From contig MNIY01000157.1 in NCBI GenBank assembly GCA_001919995.1, forward strand, positions 1 to 9,596: 9,596 nucleotides of DNA, given 5' to 3'. Of this stretch, positions 1-7,025 are shown one piece after another (position 1 is the stretch's first letter; each line of letters begins with the position of its first letter). The DNA is from Ktedonobacter sp. 13_1_20CM_4_53_11 (GTDB lineage Bacteria; Chloroflexota; Ktedonobacteria; Ktedonobacterales; Ktedonobacteraceae). Under the pieces are notes generated by a model, which was not told the origin of the DNA, searched no databases, and saw nothing but the letters and a program-made list of their open reading frames with translations. Position numbers and translations under genes: made by a program.

Positions 1-1
1 T

Positions 2-1039
2 GCTGATGAGTTTGACCTGGAGGGATTTCGTCCACCCGATTATGCTGTCTCGGCGCTCGATGATGTCAGCAATGCAGCGAAAGATTTTCTCGCCAGGGTG
101 GAGGAGCTATACCACCAGGCAGGCATAGCAGGTATCTATCCAATGGGAGTGATGCTCCGGGCCGCTGAGTCGGATGGCAATTACGGTTGCTGCCTCGTCT
201 ATGAAAACTCTCTAGGTATCGAGGTCGTACCGAACGGGGATGTTGAACATGCGCAGCACTACACTTGCTGGCAAAATGCGCTGGCCAGTTCGCAGAAGCA
301 CCTGGCTGCTACTATGAATACGCAGAAAGAAGCGAGGATAGTCATCAGCCGCTACATAGACTTCGCCGATTCTCCTGGCATGTCTGTGGTGATCATCAAT
401 GGCCAGGTGGAATCGCTTGGGTGGAATAGTCAGTTGCAGAAGAAAGGTAGTAAGGCGTGCATTGGAACAAGTACCTATCTTCCCAGGAACCCCCATCTAC
501 AGCGCATGCAACAGCAATATGAGGAGCAGACAGCAGCATTCTTTGAAACGTTTCTAAGAATGACCGCCCGCAAGTGCGGCGTAGACTTTGCCTCGATTCG
601 CGGCGTTGCTAACGTTGATATCATGATTCCGGGAGAACTGGAACAGAAGTTGCAGAGGGAAAGAAAACAGCCGGTGGCTAATTATCTGGCGGAATGCAAT
701 CCACGCTGGACGAACTATACCGACGCCATTATGACTGTACTGGGAGCCAATAGAAAAGCACAGTCCATCAATAATATGAGGGCCGTCATCCAGGCAGGCA
801 TCTGTACCTTTGATAAATATCCCTTGCCAGAAAAGGTAGATGTAGGTCGCGTCAGGGTGTGCCTTGCTGAAAGAGATGATGTTTTGAAGCAGGATGGAAC
901 GAGAATAATCTGCCGTATGGCTAAAAATCCCATGGGCTTGATCTTTGCAGGAGACGTGCAACAGGCAGAGCAAGAAGTGCATGCAGTTCTTACGAAGCTT
1001 TCCGCCTTAATCCAGGTTGGGGAGAAAGAGAAAAGTTGA
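2..1039 (+). CDS. ATP-grasp-like ligase, C-terminal part (5' truncated by window edge)
   Basis: The frame is open from base 2 to the TGA at 1037-1039 (345 codons), so the gene begins outside the window; the GTG at 98 is internal or only an alternative start. The fold clue is the segment GVANVDIMI at about 608-634, followed by YLAECNPRWTNYTDAI at about 685-732. This matches the ATP-grasp pattern in which an Asp/Glu and an E-x-N-P-R motif coordinate Mg-ATP. An earlier stretch, ISRYIDF then a VVIINGQV strand, resembles the E-Y-I-x-G hinge and the strand after it. The last ~80 residues (RMAKNPMGLIFAGD, then a helix) look like a small C-terminal cap domain as in PGM1-type peptide ligases. ATP-grasp enzymes join a carboxylate to an amine or thiol through an acyl-phosphate; the substrate cannot be read here. 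The 3' end overlaps the convergent gene at 1007-1783 by 33 bp. The family call is an inference from motifs. Confidence 0.6.
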   Translation, partial: ADEFDLEGFRPPDYAVSALDDVSNAAKDFLARVEELYHQAGIAGIYPMGVMLRAAESDGNYGCCLVYENSLGIEVVPNGDVEHAQHYTCWQNALASSQKHLAATMNTQKEARIVISRYIDFADSPGMSVVIINGQVESLGWNSQLQKKGSKACIGTSTYLPRNPHLQRMQQQYEEQTAAFFETFLRMTARKCGVDFASIRGVANVDIMIPGELEQKLQRERKQPVANYLAECNPRWTNYTDAIMTVLGANRKAQSINNMRAVIQAGICTFDKYPLPEKVDVGRVRVCLAERDDVLKQDGTRIICRMAKNPMGLIFAGDVQQAEQEVHAVLTKLSALIQVGEKEKS

Positions 1040-1783
1040 CTGGATAGTTTTCAACTTTGCCAGGTCGAAAGGCAGCAAGATATCAAACCCTTCACTTCTA
1101 ACGTTCCCTGGCTCTTCGTTAAAATTCTGGATGGTACTGTGCCTGCTTGCTGTTTTTTGGGCAGAGGATTGTACGCTTCCCACGTTGGGTAAGGGTCCGG
1201 TATCAGAGGGGAAAAATGTACGAAACAGAAGCAATCGCTGGTGTGTGTCATACATTGCTCGGGCCGTAACAGACGACCCGTTTGGAAATTTCAGCGTCAG
1301 GAACAAATGATGAAGCATGGAGGCAATATCGCTTCCCGTTAATGTTGCGTTCTCTTGCAAGAGCGCTTGCATTCTGCCATTCAAAGACAAATCTTCATCT
1401 GTTATAAAAACGAAGAGATATAAGCCCTCTATTGCATCAGCGAGTTCATGTCTCATCTTGCTGATTTTCACTACCCGGCGCTGAAAAGAAAGATCATCTG
1501 TATCAACAGGGTATCCTTGTTTGGGGTCAAATGGGGTTACTACGGCATATCTGCTCTTCGTGTAGGGGGCAGCAGAAATCGAAATGTTGAGCTTGCCAAG
1601 AAATCCTGTTTCCAGCCGTATACTTGATTTCATGCCTGCAAAAGAACCATCATCCGAGTAACGAACTTGCGTGCGGTTTCTATCGGTGTCAAACAATGGA
1701 AACTCTTGTCCGAGTTGCACTGTCTCGATGTTTCGCCAATACTGCTCTTTTTCTCTGATATGCTGTTGCTTTTCTTCTGCCAT
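1007..1783 (-). CDS. hypothetical protein, 258 aa, unrecognised family
   Basis: I do not recognise this protein. The ATG at 1781-1783 is preceded by GGGAG (1793-1797 on the plus strand) with a 9-nt spacer, and by a TGATATAAT extended -10 about 45 bp upstream, so the reading frame is probably real. There is no signal peptide or membrane segment, so it is likely cytoplasmic. The N-terminus (1-25) is charged and helical. Residues 38-85 look beta-rich, with alternating polar and hydrophobic residues. Residues 95-125 contain a basic stretch (QRRVVKISKMRHELADAI), followed by a hydrophobic strand LYLFVFI (121-127). Residues 195-230 are Ser/Gln/Asn-rich and probably disordered. The last 33 bp overlap the convergent ATP-grasp-like gene tail-to-tail. 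No function is assigned. Confidence 0.65.
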   Translation of the reverse strand: MAEEKQQHIREKEQYWRNIETVQLGQEFPLFDTDRNRTQVRYSDDGSFAGMKSSIRLETGFLGKLNISISAAPYTKSRYAVVTPFDPKQGYPVDTDDLSFQRRVVKISKMRHELADAIEGLYLFVFITDEDLSLNGRMQALLQENATLTGSDIASMLHHLFLTLKFPNGSSVTARAMYDTHQRLLLFRTFFPSDTGPLPNVGSVQSSAQKTASRHSTIQNFNEEPGNVRSEGFDILLPFDLAKLKTIQSTFLFLPNLD

Positions 1784-1825
1784 TCACACTCGCTCCCGAA
1801 ATTCACAAATATTTGCCAGGAACCT

Positions 1826-1834
1826 ATTATATCA
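1826..1834 (-). promoter_or_regulatory. extended -10 promoter for the minus-strand gene ending at 1783
   Basis: Read on the minus strand, this is TGATATAAT: a consensus TATAAT with the TG extension one base upstream. No good -35 lies 16-18 bp further up, as is usual for extended -10 promoters. A start point near 1819 would give a leader of about 35 nt, with GGGAG and ATG at the expected distances. It overlaps the left arm of an 8-bp inverted repeat (1829-1836/1855-1862). Confidence 0.45.
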
Positions 1835-1862
1835 AATCAGTGCCTGTTTGGGTGTTTGATAT
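1829..1862. repeat. 8-bp perfect inverted repeat overlapping the promoter
   Basis: ATATCAAA at 1829-1836 is the reverse complement of TTTGATAT at 1855-1862, with 18 bp between them. The centre-to-centre distance is 26 bp, about two and a half helical turns. The left arm covers part of the extended -10 of the minus-strand gene, so a repressor site is possible. It could also be a weak AT-rich hairpin in the leader. Confidence 0.4.
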
Positions 1863-1952
1863 TTTTGATCGTGAACGGAAGTCTTCGCTTTCATTTCTCT
1901 TCTGCTTCTCCTCTTGTTCACTATCTTGGGCGCTGGACACCTGACACGAATG

Positions 1953-1980
1953 TGATGAATCAATCGTATACCATTCATCA
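1953..1980. repeat. 8-bp perfect inverted repeat upstream of the Ppx gene
   Basis: TGATGAAT (1953-1960) and ATTCATCA (1973-1980) are exact reverse complements separated by 12 bp. In RNA the stem could grow by two G-U pairs (1951-1952 with 1981-1982). It lies about 90 bp upstream of the proposed Ppx start, a plausible place for an operator or leader hairpin. I see no confident -35/-10 pair for the plus-strand operon in this intergenic region. Confidence 0.4.
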
Positions 1981-2071
1981 TGTGAGTTAACAAACAGACG
2001 TCATTAATGGCATCTCTCTAGAGGGATGCATGTATGAGCACAATTGCATTACTGCTAGCATGGAGGAAGCT

Positions 2072-3541
2072 ATGACGGAGAAAAACAGGGTTGTTACGTG
2101 TGCTGCTATTGATGTGGGAAGCAATAGCACGGAAGTTCTCGTCGCGCATTGCGCACCTGATCACCTTGATATTGTCAAAGATGAGTCAACGATGACTCGT
2201 CTAGGGGAGAGTGTGAAGGAAACGGGAGAGATAGCCCCGGATAAGCGAGATGAAGTACTCGCCGCTTTGCGCCAGTACCAGGAACTGGCGAAGCAGTGTG
2301 GCGCTGATCCTATCCTGGTAGTGGCGACGGAAGCGATGCGCGAAGCCCGTAATCGAGAGTCCGTTGTGGAAGACATACAACGCGAGACGGGGCTGCAGGT
2401 CAATATCATTGATGGGACGCAGGAGGCAGCCTATACCTATCATGGAGCCATCTATGGATCAGATACACCGCCTGATACAGGCGTGTTGGATGTCGGTGGC
2501 GGCAGTTCGGAACTAGTCACAGCGCAGGAGAGATGTATTACATGGCTGATCTCTGTTCCAATAGGGTCTGGCTGGTTACACGACCAGTATCTTTCTTCGA
2601 ATCCTCCATCACAAGATGAGATAGAAAAGGCAGAGGACTTTCTCCACACGTATATCTCCAGCTTGCATGTGCCGCAGCCTCCCCCTGCACTCGTCGTGAC
2701 AGGCTCTAGTGCAAAGGCGCTACTCAAACTTGCGAAGCAGGCATTGAAACTGGACGAACAAGTGGACCGTTTGACACGCGAGGACTTGCTGGGGTGCCGC
2801 GGGTTGCTGCTCTCGCTGCCGGCAGAGGCTATTGCGCAACATTATGGACAATCGATTGAGCGAGCACGTGTGTTGCCTGGAGGTGTGTTGCTCATCCTGG
2901 CGATGATGGACTATTTGCAGTTGAATGATGTACGCGTCAGTGATCATGGAGTGCGTGAAGGCCTTTTACTGGCCTATTCTCGCTATGGTGAGCACTGGTT
3001 TGATCATCCAGAGGTCAAACCAGGTGATGAGAGGATGGGACAAGTACCGCCTCTGCCAAAGGAGGCGCAGAAGGCCGAAACTCCTCAAGAGACATTTGTA
3101 GAGTCAGGACGAGGTGAACTGAAGAAGCGTGCGAAGAAATTCCTTGGTTGGCGTGAGAAGGTCCTCACGCATGAGGAGGTCGAGGACGTGCATAAAATGC
3201 GCGTGGCTTCACGCCGCCTTCGCGCTACGATGGATGCCTATGAGCCAGCATGTAAGGCAAAACCGTTCAAACAGGCGTATCGAGAAGTGAAAAAAGCCGC
3301 CGATCTATTGGGAATAGTCCGTGATACCGATGTCATGACTCAACACGTGGGGGATCTGCTTCAACAGGCTCCCAATGAGGAAACAGAGGGAATGCAATGG
3401 TTGATTGACCGATTGAGTGCCTATCGGAAGCAGCAGCAACAAGTGCTCGAAGACTATCTGCAAAACGCTGACGAAAAAAAGATCCAGGATAAGATCAAGT
3501 CATGTATTCCGAAGGGAGCATCTTCCAATGGCCAAAGCTAA
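2072..3541 (+). CDS. Ppx/GppA-family exopolyphosphatase with C-terminal CHAD half-domain
   Basis: 489 aa from the ATG at 2072, chosen because GGAGG (2062-2066) sits 5 nt upstream; in-frame ATGs at 2030 and 2060 would add 14 or 4 residues, and a weaker GAGGG precedes 2030. Residues 1-305 are the ASKHA-fold phosphatase of exopolyphosphatases and guanosine pentaphosphatases. It shows IDVGSNST (13-20, phosphate loop), ATEAMREARN (85-94), GTQEAAYTYHG (115-125, with E118 at the usual catalytic Glu position), LDVGGGSSEL (139-148), GSSAK (211-215) and DHGVREGLL (291-299). A charged linker (~310-345) leads to the first half of a CHAD domain: EDVHKMRVASRRLRA (371-385), with the conserved His and Arg/Lys that bind polyphosphate, and LGIVRDTDV (413-421). 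The second half is in the next gene, which overlaps by 14 bp. Likely role: cytoplasmic hydrolysis of polyphosphate, tethered to its substrate by CHAD; (p)ppGpp-related activity is possible. Confidence 0.9.
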   Translation: MTEKNRVVTCAAIDVGSNSTEVLVAHCAPDHLDIVKDESTMTRLGESVKETGEIAPDKRDEVLAALRQYQELAKQCGADPILVVATEAMREARNRESVVEDIQRETGLQVNIIDGTQEAAYTYHGAIYGSDTPPDTGVLDVGGGSSELVTAQERCITWLISVPIGSGWLHDQYLSSNPPSQDEIEKAEDFLHTYISSLHVPQPPPALVVTGSSAKALLKLAKQALKLDEQVDRLTREDLLGCRGLLLSLPAEAIAQHYGQSIERARVLPGGVLLILAMMDYLQLNDVRVSDHGVREGLLLAYSRYGEHWFDHPEVKPGDERMGQVPPLPKEAQKAETPQETFVESGRGELKKRAKKFLGWREKVLTHEEVEDVHKMRVASRRLRATMDAYEPACKAKPFKQAYREVKKAADLLGIVRDTDVMTQHVGDLLQQAPNEETEGMQWLIDRLSAYRKQQQQVLEDYLQNADEKKIQDKIKSCIPKGASSNGQS

Positions 3542-4121
3542 ACCGATTACAGGACTGGACGTCCAGGCACCAACCGGTAAGAATGCGCGTGTGATTGCCC
3601 GAACGAGGCTAGATGAAATGTATAACTGGAGCGACTCTGTTGATAGCCCTTACTCCGTGAGAGAGTTGCACAACCTGCGCATCGCTGCGAAGCGCCTTCG
3701 CTATACCCTTGAAATCTTTGAAGATTTCTTGCCGCAGGATTGCAAACCTGTAGTCAAGGAGTTAGAACAGATACAAGAAGAACTGGGACAGCTGCACGAT
3801 AGCGATGTCTTGATAGCTTTACTGCGGCTGTGTTTAGGTAGCCAGGAGGGTCCCCTGGATCAACAGGCAGTCTCCTCAACAAAGAACAAACAGGGCAAAG
3901 CACAACCATTTCTACGACCGGAACTGGTAGCGGAATTACTCGATCCCTCAGCTGTTCCCACTGCCGAGCAGCGCTACGGCCTGGAGCAGTTGTTACGCAA
4001 GCAACAGCAAATCCGTGAGGAGCAATATCATGCCTTTCGCAAGCATTGGTATCGCCTCCAGGAGCAGGATTTTCGTCGCTCCATCCTTGCTGCCCTGGAT
4101 AAAGAAGCGGTGGCAGCGTGA
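3528..4121 (+). CDS. CHAD domain protein carrying the C-terminal half of the domain
   Basis: 197 aa. The ATG at 3528 is chosen because GGGAG (3514-3518) lies 9 nt upstream and the open frame further 5' is not protein-like. The start is inside the 3' end of the Ppx gene (14-bp overlap, different frame), so translation is probably coupled. Residues 40-95 carry the hallmark of a CHAD second repeat: ELHNLRIAAKRLRYTLEIF (46-64, with H48, R51, K55, R56, R58) and LGQLHDSDV (86-94). CHAD helices form a basic groove that binds polyphosphate and target proteins to polyphosphate granules. The rest (150-197) is helical and Gln/Arg-rich, suggesting a coiled segment. Full CHAD domains usually contain both HxxR repeats in one chain; here the first is on the preceding protein, so the two products may assemble into one domain. 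Confidence 0.85.
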   Translation: MAKAKPITGLDVQAPTGKNARVIARTRLDEMYNWSDSVDSPYSVRELHNLRIAAKRLRYTLEIFEDFLPQDCKPVVKELEQIQEELGQLHDSDVLIALLRLCLGSQEGPLDQQAVSSTKNKQGKAQPFLRPELVAELLDPSAVPTAEQRYGLEQLLRKQQQIREEQYHAFRKHWYRLQEQDFRRSILAALDKEAVAA

Positions 4122-4169
4122 CAACTGGAAAAAAGGAAATCGCTGGCGAAGAACAGCGGCACGGTGGAC

Positions 4170-4198
4170 ACCTGACCCAATTTCGCATTGGGTCAGGT
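4170..4198. terminator. perfect 12-bp hairpin between convergent genes
   Basis: ACCTGACCCAAT (4170-4181) pairs perfectly with ATTGGGTCAGGT (4187-4198) across a 5-nt loop. It lies 48 bp after the CHAD stop and 17 bp after the stop of the convergent secreted-protein gene, so it fits a bidirectional terminator. Neither strand has a clear T-tract after the stem, so it may act only as a 3'-end stabiliser or pause site. Confidence 0.5.
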
Positions 4199-4215
4199 CA
4201 GCCAGCACGTGACCT

Positions 4216-5124
4216 TTACGGACCAGTAATAGCACAACCGCTTTGCGTATTGTCCCATTCTTCCTGAACAATGTAAGGATCGCCATTCCAATTGACATCG
4301 GAACCGTCACTTGCCGTTGCTGCAAATGTGAAGTTGCATTTGTCCCCAATTTCCTGCCCACTGGAGTCGGTCCAGGCATTGAGGAGCGGATCGGTCGCCG
4401 CTTCCATTTGTTCGTGCGAAGCCACGTTGATCGTACTATCTGCATCGTCTTTATTGGGACTGGAAGGTGTATCACAGCCTTGAACGCCGCCTACATATGG
4501 CATAGCAGCATAAATAGTATTGGTGCCAAAGAAGCTGTGATATCCACAAAATGTTGTGAAACTGCACTCCGATCCGCTACAAATCGTCTCGTTTTGAGCA
4601 GTAAACACAAAGAAAACATGCGTATTAGCCGAAGTCCAGCCATTCGTTTTTTGCGCATTGGTCACTTCGTTCTGCACATCACTATCTTGCAGCGTGCTAG
4701 AGGGATAGGAAGACGTATCGACCCATGAGCCGGCAAGTGTCGCATTGCTTGGGGCTGTCCCAGTTGTATCAGTGTACTGGCTATTGTTTGCATACAACCC
4801 TGTACCTCCCACATCACGAAAATACCGCAGGATCAGGTTGTTGTAGTTAGCACTCACCGTGGAACCTGTCGGTTCCCAAAATATTGCATAGACTTGTGCA
4901 GTGCCGACCATCACAGGACCACCATTATACGAAAGGTTTTCGCCCGCATTGGACACAACATAGGACGTCGGCCTGATGTAGTGTATTCTGCTTGCTGGTG
5001 CGCTATTACGAGTAGTCAAACCGTTGGCTGTCATGGCATGCGTTCCCAGTGGAATGAGCGTCACAGCCGCGAGTAGGATGGCACAGAGGGGAAATAGCAG
5101 GAACAGGGTACCTTTTTTCTTCAA
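4216..5124 (-). CDS. secreted protein with EXORDIUM/PHI-1-like HE..E..TDP motif
   Basis: 302 aa from a TTG start (5122-5124), chosen because GAGG (5132-5135 on the plus strand) lies 7 nt upstream and no in-frame ATG fits. Residues 1-30 are a Sec signal peptide: MKKK, a hydrophobic core, and likely cleavage after THA. The mature protein has GGPVMVGTAQVYAIFW (68-83), which resembles the GP-V-M-x-G-x-x-x-V-Y-x-I-W start of the phosphate-induced protein 1/EXORDIUM family. It also has ASHEQMEAATDPLLNAW (235-251) followed by GQEIGDKC (256-263). The plant family has a matching HELAE..TNPL.NAW and EIADLC block. The HExxE arrangement with a nearby Asp resembles a metal site, so a zinc-dependent peptidase-like role is possible but unproven. 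Six Cys (182, 187, 193, 217, 263, 297) could form disulfides outside the cell. It lies 97 bp downstream of the DUF5667 gene on the same strand. The family link rests on motif memory. Confidence 0.75.
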   Translation of the reverse strand: MKKKGTLFLLFPLCAILLAAVTLIPLGTHAMTANGLTTRNSAPASRIHYIRPTSYVVSNAGENLSYNGGPVMVGTAQVYAIFWEPTGSTVSANYNNLILRYFRDVGGTGLYANNSQYTDTTGTAPSNATLAGSWVDTSSYPSSTLQDSDVQNEVTNAQKTNGWTSANTHVFFVFTAQNETICSGSECSFTTFCGYHSFFGTNTIYAAMPYVGGVQGCDTPSSPNKDDADSTINVASHEQMEAATDPLLNAWTDSSGQEIGDKCNFTFAATASDGSDVNWNGDPYIVQEEWDNTQSGCAITGP

Positions 5125-5221
5125 TAAATCGCCTCATTTTCTAGCCGGTGGTATGCCGGCGAACAATAAGAAACTATCAAAAAGAACGTAAGGTACCGGT
5201 ATTTTGAGGAGTGTCTTTGAC

Positions 5222-6331
5222 TTAATGATCAGGTGTAGGAGCCTTGCCGGGTTTTCCTCCATCATTCCCCTTCCCGTGCTCACCATTGTTGCCCGAATCA
5301 CCATTGCCATTGCTATTGCTATTGCTATTCTCATTTGAGCTTTTCATCGTAATCGTGGTCGTCTGGGCAGCAGTATCATCGGTGTTCAGGATGCCGATGT
5401 TCCTGGGAAGCTGGTTGCCGCTCAAGCTTAGCATGAAAACATAGACGCCATTATGGAATGACCCTTGCGCCTCCATTACCTGACCATCCATCAGCAGTTG
5501 CGCACCCGGCTGTATGTTATCTCCAGAGATACTGATGATGATATGCCTGCTGGAGCGCACTGACAGGACGATCTCAACACTCAGCAGGCGGGGGACGATA
5601 TCACCCAGGCGTCCCAATTCATCCGTCGTTACCAGGCGGTCGGGCACATCGAGTTGAGGCAAAAAGGTCCGCAACGTATGGCGCTCCTCGGCTTCGAAGC
5701 TGGAGAGCTCGTTTCTCAGCCGATTGCGTTCAGGCACGACAGAGAGTGCTGAGATGGCGCGGGTGGCGTCGTTCATCTGCTTATCGAGGTCGGCCAGCGC
5801 CTGGCGGTAGGCATCATCATGGGCTGGATTAGTGAGGCTAGCCAGCGTGTGAAGCCGCTCCCTGGCATATTGTAAATCTAATTCAGCCTGAGGGGTGGGC
5901 GAATTCGAGAGCGAGACCTGCACGTGTTGCTCCCAGCGTTTCAATACATAGAGCGGATTAGCAGGATTCGTGATACTGGCGGCTACGACCAGCATACTGG
6001 TACCCAGCAACAGCACGAGCAGGCAAAAGCCGAGCGCAATGGCAGGAGCAGGGTTCATGTGCCACATGCGCGGGAAAAAGCATCGATGCGCGGGTTGCTT
6101 CCTGCTCAGTGCTGCATGCTGTATCAGCATACGTCGCTCCAGCTGCGAGGCAAAGTCAGGATCCGCTTGCAAATGAGAGGTCGATTGTAAACGCCTGGCA
6201 AGTGTCACCAGTTCATCTATCTCCGGGTCGCGATCAGGCGCGTGGAGCCAGCCCTGCGCTTCTCCTTCTTTCCAGGAGCGCCTATCTCTTCGCTCGAGCC
6301 GATCGTTGAGGCGTTCAGATAGTGGTTTCAT
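5222..6331 (-). CDS. DUF5667-type single-pass membrane protein, putative anti-sigma partner
   Basis: 369 aa. The ATG at 6329-6331 overlaps the sigma-factor stop as ATGA, and GGAGGG (6337-6342 on the plus strand) lies 5 nt upstream. Residues 1-90 are a charged cytoplasmic region (LSERLNDRLERRDRR, then DPEIDELVTLARRLQS and DFASQLERRML), typical of proteins that bind an ECF sigma factor. Residues 95-119 form one membrane helix. Immediately outside is NPLYVLKRWEQHVQVSLSNSPTPQAELDLQYARERLHTL (123-163), the signature opening of a DUF5667 domain, with paired helices to ~225. A beta-rich segment (245-330) includes ISISGDNIQPGAQLLMDGQ. The tail (331-369) is Ser/Asn/Gly/Lys-rich and ends KAPTPDH. Likely role: hold the co-encoded sigma factor at the membrane and respond to an envelope cue. 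The anti-sigma function is inferred from coupling and topology; no HxxxCxxC zinc motif is present. Confidence 0.8.
   Translation of the reverse strand: MKPLSERLNDRLERRDRRSWKEGEAQGWLHAPDRDPEIDELVTLARRLQSTSHLQADPDFASQLERRMLIQHAALSRKQPAHRCFFPRMWHMNPAPAIALGFCLLVLLLGTSMLVVAASITNPANPLYVLKRWEQHVQVSLSNSPTPQAELDLQYARERLHTLASLTNPAHDDAYRQALADLDKQMNDATRAISALSVVPERNRLRNELSSFEAEERHTLRTFLPQLDVPDRLVTTDELGRLGDIVPRLLSVEIVLSVRSSRHIIISISGDNIQPGAQLLMDGQVMEAQGSFHNGVYVFMLSLSGNQLPRNIGILNTDDTAAQTTTITMKSSNENSNSNSNGNGDSGNNGEHGKGNDGGKPGKAPTPDH
5303..5326. repeat. hexanucleotide repeat in the DUF5667 gene tail
   Basis: One ATTGCC and three exact ATTGCT units run in tandem (plus strand), followed by a degenerate ATTCTC. 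On the coding strand they give alternating Asn-Ser and Asn-Gly codons in the disordered tail. Six-base units change length in frame, so slippage would vary tail length without breaking the gene. Confidence 0.6.
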
Positions 6332-6963
6332 GGTTTCCCTCCGCGTTGTCGCGCCTGAACACGGGTTGCTCGCTCAGAGAAATCTCGCTTCCCCAGCAGA
6401 CGGTGCAGGCTTTGTAGTGCTCGAAATTGTAGGGCTTTGACAGCGTTGGCTTTTTTCCCGATCATACGTGCGACGGTAGCCACGTCATATCCCAGTATCA
6501 GCCGGCCAACGAGCACCTGGCGTTGCTCTTCCGTCAACATATTGATGGCGTTGACAACAGTATTCCATTCATCGCGTGTCTCCGCTCTCTCTGCCGGATC
6601 CTGGCTGGGATAACTCCTGAGAGACACCTCGCTGTTTCCTAACGCTTCCTCTTCCTGGCTGTCCGATTCGAGAGAAACAAGCGCTGGAAGGTGTTCGCGC
6701 TTGCGGTAATATCCAGCTACGGTGATTCGCGCAATCTGGAGCAGCCATGCGACAAAGCCAGCCTCGTCGGTAGCTCTCAAATGACTGATACCTTCGACCA
6801 TCTTTAAGAACACTTCGGAGGTCAGATCTTCCGCTGTGGTACGATCAGGCACGCGAGCAGCAATATAGCCAAATACTCCAGGGAGGAACTGCCGGTACAG
6901 CATGCTCAATGCCTCGGATTCGCCTCGTCGCGCCCGGTCAAGCTGACGGCTGATAGCCTCCAT
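6328..6963 (-). CDS. ECF-type RNA polymerase sigma factor (sigma-70 family)
   Basis: 211 aa from the ATG at 6961-6963; GGAGG (6975-6979 on the plus strand) is 11 nt upstream, slightly long. Region 2 spans about 20-92: LYRQFLPGVFGYIAARV, then AEDLTSEVFLKMVEGI (44-59, the region 2.1/2.2 core-binding helix), then FVAWLLQIARITVAGYYRKRE (70-90, region 2.3/2.4, which melts and reads the -10). An acidic linker (95-130) leads to region 4 at 135-191: LTEEQRQVLVGRLILGYDVATVARMIGKKANAVKALQFRALQSLHRLL. This includes the helix-turn-helix that reads the -35. There is no region 1 or 3, as expected for ECF sigmas. The 4-bp ATGA overlap with the DUF5667 membrane protein indicates translational coupling and a likely regulatory pair. 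An 11-bp direct repeat of the Shine-Dalgarno region (6951-6961 and 6969-6979) straddles the start codon. Confidence 0.92.
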   Translation of the reverse strand: MEAISRQLDRARRGESEALSMLYRQFLPGVFGYIAARVPDRTTAEDLTSEVFLKMVEGISHLRATDEAGFVAWLLQIARITVAGYYRKREHLPALVSLESDSQEEEALGNSEVSLRSYPSQDPAERAETRDEWNTVVNAINMLTEEQRQVLVGRLILGYDVATVARMIGKKANAVKALQFRALQSLHRLLGKRDFSERATRVQARQRGGKP

Positions 6964-6997
6964 TGAATTGATAGCCTCCCTCCCTACAAGCCAGCAT

Positions 6998-7011
6998 CTC
7001 TATTAATAGAG
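6998..7011. promoter_or_regulatory. 14-bp perfect palindrome upstream of the sigma gene
   Basis: CTCTATTAATAGAG is fully self-complementary and sits 35 bp upstream of the sigma-factor ATG, just downstream of the proposed minus-strand promoter (-10 at 7026-7031). That is where a repressor operator, or an element near the transcript start, would be expected. No regulator can be named. Confidence 0.35.
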
Positions 7012-7025
7012 TTGCAATTCGGCTC

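Noticed and set aside
1667..1990. Plus-strand open frame of 107 codons antisense to the 258-residue gene
   Set aside because: No ribosome site, it runs through the promoter region, and its composition fits antisense shadow sequence.
3474..3481. A-AAA-AAG heptamer in the Ppx frame, a dnaX-type -1 slippery site
   Set aside because: A -1 shift here does not enter the frame of the downstream CHAD gene, which needs +1 (or loss of one A). The downstream gene also has its own ribosome site. I kept the A7 tract only as an alternative explanation.
3754..4475. Overlapping minus-strand open frames antisense to the CHAD gene
   Set aside because: They cover a gene with clear CHAD motifs and cross the terminator hairpin; Arg/Pro-rich shadows without start signals.
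5144..5160. GCCGG/CCGGC 5-bp hairpin between the DUF5667 and EXORDIUM-like genes
   Set aside because: The stem is short, the sequence is self-complementary anyway and there is no T-tract, so it is not called a terminator; the genes may be co-transcribed.
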